Under the pieces are notes generated by a model. That model ran no database searches and was not told the origin of the DNA. It worked only from the letters and a program-made list of their open reading frames with translations. Shown here in pieces: positions 34,725 through 38,773 of a stretch of 38,773 nucleotides of DNA; within the stretch, counting starts at the first letter, position 1; each line of letters opens with the position of its first letter. Where the stretch lies: contig JAHQWA010000037.1 of the NCBI GenBank assembly GCA_019634045.1, positions 1-38,773 on the forward strand. The letters are read 5' to 3'. The translations under genes were made by a program, and so were the position numbers. Origin of the DNA: Saprospiraceae bacterium (GTDB lineage Bacteria > Bacteroidota > Bacteroidia > Chitinophagales > Saprospiraceae).

Positions 34725-35969
34725 ATGTCAACCATAACAGCTGATAAAACCAGTTTTGATGTGCAGGCAATTCGGTCAGATTTTCCAATTCTAGATCGAG
34801 AAATGCGCAACAAGCCCATGGTATTTCTAGACAGTGCAGCTTCAAGCCAGAAGCCCGACGCAGTGGTCAAGGCTATGGACTATTATTATCAGCAGCAGCA
34901 CGCGAATGTACACCGTGGCGTTTATCAATTGAGTCAGGAAGCAACAGATGCTTACGAGAAAGGAAGACACTTGGTGCAAGGCTTTATCAATGCCGCAAGC
35001 GAGAAAGAAGTGCTCTTTGTCAGAGGTACTACCGAGGGGATTAATTTGGTGGCATCCTCCTATGGACGTAAGTTCTTAAACGAAGGAGACGAGGTGATCA
35101 TCAGTGCAATGGAGCATCATTCCAATATTGTTCCTTGGCAAATGATTTGTGAGCAGACGGGAGCTAAGCTACGTGTGATTCCGGTGACAGATGAGGGGGA
35201 ATTGATCATGGAAGAATATGAGCAGATGCTCAATGAACGAACCAAGATCGTAGCGGTAGTGCATGTATCCAATACTTTGGGGACGATCAATCCAGTGGAA
35301 CGAATCATCGAATTGGCGCATGCCAAAGATATACCCGTGTTGCTCGATGGTGCGCAGGCGATTCCACATTTGAAAGTGGATGTGCAAGCCTTGGATGTGG
35401 ACTTCTACACCTTTTCCGGACACAAGATGTTTGGCCCTACAGGCATAGGTATTCTGTACGGAAAGGAAAAATGGTTGAATGCTATGCCGCCCTACCAGGG
35501 TGGTGGCGAGATGATAGAAACGGTATCCTTTGAGAAGACCACCTTCAATGAACTACCCCACAAATTTGAGGCAGGTACCCCGGATATTGCAGGTGCAGTT
35601 GGCCTAGGTGCAGCCGTAGAATACATGGAGCAGATCGGGCACGAAGCTATCCAGGAACACGAACATGACTTGTTAGTGTATGGGGTGGAGGCCTTAAGCA
35701 AGATTCCAGGTATTCGTTTGATCGGTACTGCTGAAGATAAAGCTAGTGTAATCTCTTTCCTACTCGATGGGTCGCACCCTTATGATGTAGGAACCATACT
35801 AGATCAAATGGGTATTGCCGTGCGCACAGGTCACCACTGTACCCAGCCACTTATGGACCGCTATGGTATACCGGGCACGGTCCGGGCTTCCTTTGCTATC
35901 TATAATACAAAAGAAGACATAGACCGATTAGTAGAAGGCGTGCAGCGAGCCGCCAAAATGTTGGCTTAG
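34725..35969 (+). CDS. sufS: Cysteine desulfurase SufS
   Basis: The 414-residue protein is a group II (SufS/CsdA-type) class V PLP enzyme. It shows the PLP lysine Lys234 in TFSGHKMFGPTGIG, the stacking histidine in MEHHSNIVPW (130-131), the phosphate/pyridine-site residues of LLDGAQA (Asp208, Gln211) and the persulfide-forming Cys372 in RTGHHCTQPLM, with the short loop typical of group II. It removes sulfur from cysteine, giving alanine and a persulfide that passes to SufE, encoded 2 bases downstream. The gene is separated from sufD by the repeat and hairpin. Confidence 0.98.
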   Translation: MSTITADKTSFDVQAIRSDFPILDREMRNKPMVFLDSAASSQKPDAVVKAMDYYYQQQHANVHRGVYQLSQEATDAYEKGRHLVQGFINAASEKEVLFVRGTTEGINLVASSYGRKFLNEGDEVIISAMEHHSNIVPWQMICEQTGAKLRVIPVTDEGELIMEEYEQMLNERTKIVAVVHVSNTLGTINPVERIIELAHAKDIPVLLDGAQAIPHLKVDVQALDVDFYTFSGHKMFGPTGIGILYGKEKWLNAMPPYQGGGEMIETVSFEKTTFNELPHKFEAGTPDIAGAVGLGAAVEYMEQIGHEAIQEHEHDLLVYGVEALSKIPGIRLIGTAEDKASVISFLLDGSHPYDVGTILDQMGIAVRTGHHCTQPLMDRYGIPGTVRASFAIYNTKEDIDRLVEGVQRAAKMLA

Positions 35970-35971
35970 AT

Positions 35972-36397
35972 ATGAGCATTAAGGAGATACAAGAAGAGAT
36001 TATTGATGAGTTTTCCTTCTTTGGAGACTGGATGGAGAAATACGAATATATCATTGATCTAGGGAAGAGTTTGCCGCAGATCGATGAGGAATACAAGGAT
36101 GAGGACCACATCATTAAGGGCTGCCAAAGCCGCGTTTGGTTGCATGCGGAGCCGCAAGGAGATCAGATTCAGTTTACGGCCGATAGTGATGCCATTATTA
36201 CCAAAGGCTTGATTGCCTTGCTAATTCGAGTTCTATCCAAACAAAATGCGGCGGATATAGCGGAAGCTGATCTGTACTTCATTGATAAAATAGGCTTGAA
36301 AGAGCATTTATCACCTACCCGTTCCAATGGATTGGTAAGTATGGTGAAGCAAATGAAACTTTACGGCCTGGCTATTCAAGCCAAAAATGCTAATTAA
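35972..36397 (+). CDS. sufE: Sulfur acceptor protein SufE
   Basis: This 141-residue protein has the SufE family start (EEIIDEFSFFGDWMEKYEYI), LGKSLP, and the sulfur-accepting Cys51 in IIKGCQSRVWL. It takes persulfide from SufS and delivers it to SufB. The ATG lies 2 bases after the sufS stop, so translation is probably coupled. Confidence 0.97.
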   Translation: MSIKEIQEEIIDEFSFFGDWMEKYEYIIDLGKSLPQIDEEYKDEDHIIKGCQSRVWLHAEPQGDQIQFTADSDAIITKGLIALLIRVLSKQNAADIAEADLYFIDKIGLKEHLSPTRSNGLVSMVKQMKLYGLAIQAKNAN

Positions 36398-36405
36398 GGC
36401 AAATT

Positions 36406-36720
36406 ATGCTGGACACAAAAAAAATAGAAGCTCAGATTGTTGAGCAACTTCAAACCGTTTATGACCCGGAAATTCCGGTCGATATATATGCCTTGGGGTT
36501 GATCTACGAGCATTCGGTTAACGAAAAAGGTGCCGTTTTCTTGCAGATGACCTTGACTTCGCCTGCTTGCCCAGTGGCTGAATCTTTGCCGATGGAAGTG
36601 CAGGAGAAAATCTACACCATCGAGGGCGTGACGGACGTCGACCTTCGCTTGGTTTGGGATCCCCCTTGGACCAAGGAAATGATGTCGGAAGAAGCCAAGT
36701 TCGCCTTAGATATGTTTTAA
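36406..36720 (+). CDS. DUF59/MIP18-family Fe-S protein maturation factor (SufT-like)
   Basis: The 104-residue protein has the DUF59 hallmarks VYDPEIPVDIYALGLIY (18-34), TSPACPVA with Cys55, and WDPPWTKEMMSEEAK near the end. SufT/MIP18/PaaD relatives assist transfer or repair of Fe-S clusters. Its position, 8 bases after sufE and 11 before the regulator, supports a SufT role rather than a PaaD role in phenylacetate degradation. Confidence 0.93.
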   Translation: MLDTKKIEAQIVEQLQTVYDPEIPVDIYALGLIYEHSVNEKGAVFLQMTLTSPACPVAESLPMEVQEKIYTIEGVTDVDLRLVWDPPWTKEMMSEEAKFALDMF

Positions 36721-36731
36721 AATCCTTAGCT

Positions 36732-37205
36732 ATGAAAATTTCTGCTCAAGACGAATATGGACTAAGAATTTTGCTTCGAATTGGCCGTGCTGATGCGGAC
36801 ATAGGCCTAAGTATTCCACAATTAAGTGAGTTGGAAGGGCTATCAGTAGCCTATGTCGGAAAACTAACGCGCGTTCTACGTTTAGGGGGATATATTGAAA
36901 GTACTCGTGGTCAGAAAGGCGGTTACGTACTGTCCAAACCAGCCGAGGAAATCAAGATTAATAATGTCTTGAATACCCTAGGAGGTCGACTTTTTGATGA
37001 AAAATTCTGTGGTGGATTTTCCGGTCAAAACAACTTCTGTACCAATTCCGTCGACTGCTCCGTACGATCTTTATGGAAGATCGTTCAGTATGCTGTCGAT
37101 CATTTGTTGGAGACCATCACGCTCTCTGATCTAATCGGCACCGAAGGCGAGACCAAAGCGGGCCTTCGCGAAAAGCTGGAAGCCCACCTCGAATCCATGC
37201 TATAA
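36732..37205 (+). CDS. Rrf2-family transcriptional regulator, likely suf operon regulator
   Basis: From the ATG at 36732 (157 residues) the protein begins MKISAQDEYGLRILL as Rrf2 proteins do; the longer frame from 36654 overlaps the DUF59 gene and is rejected. A winged helix covers about residues 1-75 with IPQLSELEGLSVAYVGKLTR as recognition part and TRGQKGGYVLSK as wing. Three cysteines, Cys93, Cys103 and Cys109, fit the Rrf2 cluster-ligand region and suggest binding of a [2Fe-2S] or related cluster. The likely role is to sense Fe-S status and repress or activate the operon by binding the palindrome at 30694-30717 (inference). It ends the operon and converges with clpP. Confidence 0.93.
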   Translation: MKISAQDEYGLRILLRIGRADADIGLSIPQLSELEGLSVAYVGKLTRVLRLGGYIESTRGQKGGYVLSKPAEEIKINNVLNTLGGRLFDEKFCGGFSGQNNFCTNSVDCSVRSLWKIVQYAVDHLLETITLSDLIGTEGETKAGLREKLEAHLESML

Positions 37206-37221
37206 CCGCCCCACCCACCCA

Positions 37222-37315
37222 GTTGTTGGTGTTTTCCACCAACAACACAGCCAGCCAAAGCCCACCAACAACACAGCCAGCCAAAGCCCACCACCAACAC
37301 AAAGCCACCAAAGCC
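37222..37315. repeat. Hairpin plus 26-base tandem repeat in a convergent gap
   Basis: GTTGTTGGTG (37222-37231) pairs perfectly with CACCAACAAC (37237-37246) around TTTTC. The 3' arm is the start of a 26-base unit (37237-37262) that is repeated exactly at 37263-37288 and imperfectly at 37289-37315, up to the clpP stop. The stem matches the sufD-sufS hairpin in TGTTGGTG. No T run follows on either strand; it may still end transcription of both convergent genes. Confidence 0.85.
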
Positions 37316-37986
37316 TAATTCAACTTCTGCCGTTCCGGAATAGCCGAAAGCTGCTGGATCCGCAGCTGTTCCGCCTCCAGAAAAATTATATCACTACTAT
37401 CGCCGAGTATTTCATCAATTAAGCCATATTCCATGGCTTGCATAGCGTTCATGTAGCGATCGCGGAGAAAATCCTGTTCAATCTTCTGCCAGTCATGCCC
37501 CGTGTGCTTTCCGACCAGGTGGAAAAGCTGGGCTTGAGCCCGTTCCTGTTCTTGGTAGGCAATACGTACATCTTCCGTATATCCTTTGGCACCACCACCC
37601 GCAGGATGCATGTGTATGGTGGCGTGTGGCAAGGCAAAACGTTTACCAGCGGCACCCGAGGCGAGTAAAACCGAAGCCATGCTGGCCGTCATACCCACGG
37701 CGGTGGTATACACCGGGGCCTTGATCATTTGCATGGTGTCATAAATGCCCATCCCCGCGTAAACGCTTCCACCAGGGCTGCAGATGTAGAGGTTAATAGG
37801 CCGTTTGGAGTCTTGGCTGTCCAAGTACAACAACTGAGCAATAATTAAATTGGCCATCCGGTCTTCCACTTGGCCATTAAGGAACACAATGCGTTCCTTG
37901 AGTAATAGGCTGTAAATATCAAAGGCACGTCCTTCGTTGCCATGGCCATCTACGACCATAGGAATAACACTATTATGGTACTCCAT
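37315..37986 (-). CDS. clpP: ATP-dependent Clp protease proteolytic subunit ClpP
   Basis: The 223-residue protein is a ClpP serine protease: DIYSLLLKERIVFL, the PINLYICSPGGSV strand, Ser102 in GMTASMAS, His127 in HATIHMHP and Asp176 in LRDRYMNA, followed by EYGLIDEIL. The Ser-His-Asp triad is complete. It would form a tetradecamer that degrades proteins unfolded by ClpX or ClpA/C. No clpX or trigger factor gene is next to it. The motif around His127 (HATIHMHPAGGG instead of NSRIMIHQPLGG) and a C-terminal extension of about 25 residues differ from the standard housekeeping ClpP, so it may be a second copy in the genome (inference). Confidence 0.95.
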   Translation of the reverse strand: MEYHNSVIPMVVDGHGNEGRAFDIYSLLLKERIVFLNGQVEDRMANLIIAQLLYLDSQDSKRPINLYICSPGGSVYAGMGIYDTMQMIKAPVYTTAVGMTASMASVLLASGAAGKRFALPHATIHMHPAGGGAKGYTEDVRIAYQEQERAQAQLFHLVGKHTGHDWQKIEQDFLRDRYMNAMQAMEYGLIDEILGDSSDIIFLEAEQLRIQQLSAIPERQKLN

Positions 37987-38086
37987 AACTGAATAATTTA
38001 TTGATCAAAATTGATAAATGACTTCTAGTAATTAGTGCGTGGGCTATCTGTTGAAGTCCTTCTTCGGGGAAAGCTGATGTCGAGGT

Positions 38087-38356
38087 CTAGTCCACAAAAA
38101 AGGCTTGTATTTTCTGCCACCATCTCCACTTGTTAGGATCCTGTGTAAGGGACAGATGAATAGCTTGCAGTTCCGTTTTAAGCTGTTGGCGGCCGGCTAG
38201 TTGTATCAGGGCATAGGTCTCCCGTTGAGACAGCCAGTCTTGGTATTTGGCAGGGTGTAGGAGAATCTCCGTTTGGACCTTCTGTGCCTCCGCCGGGCTT
38301 AGTTTTCCTTGAATATAAGCCTCTAGGTGTTCAATATCATGCAATGACTTCCGCAT
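38087..38356 (-). CDS. Small anti-sigma-like protein lacking a membrane segment
   Basis: The 89-residue protein starts in the last codons of the sigma factor gene (20-base overlap), so the two are co-translated. Its IEHLEAYIQGKLSPAEAQKV and the following helix LLHPAKYQDWLSQRETYAL resemble the N-terminal cytoplasmic helices of Bacteroidota anti-sigma factors, which start with a similar EAYLxGELS phrase. It has no HxxxCxxC zinc motif and no membrane segment; the end is WWQKIQAFFVD. A cytoplasmic regulator of the adjacent sigma factor is the best guess. The family assignment is by pattern only. Confidence 0.55.
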   Translation of the reverse strand: MRKSLHDIEHLEAYIQGKLSPAEAQKVQTEILLHPAKYQDWLSQRETYALIQLAGRQQLKTELQAIHLSLTQDPNKWRWWQKIQAFFVD

Positions 38357-38773
38357 AGCTTTCCTGCTTTACCGTTTCGCGTACTTTTTCCAGACATTTG
38401 TACTTCTGTACAGTCGCGGAGCGTTCACTCCGATAGCCAAATTCTCTGGCGATTTCTTTCATCGGCGATTTGAAGTAGTAGAAGGCCTGTAGTAGGTCGA
38501 GACATTTTTTACCAGCGGTAGTGAGGTAGTCTAGCAAGCGGTGTCGATGGGGGAGGGGAGGGGCCTCTTCGACTGGGGTGAACATAGAATCGGGAAGGGT
38601 ATCCAAATCTAGCTTGGGTTTCTTTTTTTTGCAGTGTTGGAAAAATAAATTGCGGCTGATGCCGAGAATATAAGTCTGCGGATTATGCGGTTCCTTAATT
38701 TTATCTGCCACTACCTTTTCGAAGTAAAGAATCATGGCATCCTGAAAGAGATCCTCTGCCAAAGCTATATCCC
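38337..38773 (-). CDS. ECF-type RNA polymerase sigma factor, 5' partial
   Basis: The frame is open to the right edge of the window and the residues before the TTG at 38762 continue the motif (DIALAEDLFQDA), so the start lies outside. Visible are the end of region 2 (ALAEDLFQDAMILYFEK, then YILGISRNLFFQHCKKK) and region 4 (LLDYLTTAGKKCLDLLQAFYY, KEIAREFGYRSERSATVQKY). This pattern, with a final KCLEKVR, is common in Bacteroidota ECF-like sigma factors. It recruits RNA polymerase to a small set of promoters. The overlapping downstream gene is probably its partner regulator. Confidence 0.9.
   Translation of the reverse strand, partial: DIALAEDLFQDAMILYFEKVVADKIKEPHNPQTYILGISRNLFFQHCKKKKPKLDLDTLPDSMFTPVEEAPPLPHRHRLLDYLTTAGKKCLDLLQAFYYFKSPMKEIAREFGYRSERSATVQKYKCLEKVRETVKQESYAEVIA

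Noticed and set aside
37117-37311. Minus-strand ORFs with Trp/Cys/Gly repeats near the rrf2 end
   Set aside because: They are translations of the 26-base tandem repeat on the wrong strand, running into antisense of rrf2.

Overview
The window looks like chromosomal DNA from a Bacteroidota bacterium, most plausibly a marine Saprospiria/Lewinella-like lineage (the lineage is inference). Three signs point there: two giant secreted proteins ending in type IX secretion (T9SS, Por) sorting domains, promoter sequences of the Bacteroidota TTTG / TAnnTTTG type, and a compact SUF operon with its own Rrf2-type regulator. No rRNA, tRNA, CRISPR array or transposase gene was recognised.

Bases 1-23000 hold two tandem, paralogous, very acidic, modular surface or secreted proteins. 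The first (at least 4347 residues, truncated by the left edge) has 11 Ig-like repeats of about 93 residues, a SprB-like repeat, four DUF11 domains with Asp-rich linkers, 13 copies of a roughly 95-105 residue Cys-flanked repeat with a DNGTPxDPxDD loop, HYR-like modules, a dockerin-like pair, a cohesin-like segment and a T9SS domain. The second (3070 residues) has a signal peptide, one DUF11 domain, nine copies of the same Cys/DNGTP repeat, and a C-terminal third clearly homologous to that of the first, interrupted by a unique insert. The Cys/DNGTP repeat is the most extensive structure here for which I know no family name. A 740-base gap with a terminator and many small palindromes separates the two genes.

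Bases 23000-26350 carry an alpha/beta hydrolase-OsmC fusion and a putative esterase on the minus strand, then a plus-strand secreted coiled-coil/SPOR-like protein. Bases 26600-30340 carry a co-directional set: an ATP-grasp ligase with a Lys/Ala/Thr-rich tail, a class I glutamine amidotransferase-like protein with an intact Cys-His-Glu triad, and a second ATP-grasp-like protein that resembles glutathionylspermidine synthase in its layout. Together they suggest an uncharacterised amide- or peptide-forming pathway (inference), although terminators or hairpins separate the genes.

Bases 30690-37205 hold a SUF iron-sulfur assembly operon in the order sufB-sufC-sufD-sufS-sufE-DUF59(sufT-like)-rrf2. 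A 9-bp palindrome lies just upstream of a TACATTTG -7 element at its promoter, a natural operator for the terminal Rrf2 regulator. Between sufD and sufS lies a 60-bp tandem repeat that begins inside the sufD coding end and finishes in a perfect hairpin. The same TGTTGGTG hairpin motif, whole or half, recurs in four gaps of this window.

The right end (minus strand) has a ClpP-family protease, convergent with the SUF operon, and an ECF-type sigma factor (truncated by the edge) overlapping a small anti-sigma-like protein without a membrane segment.
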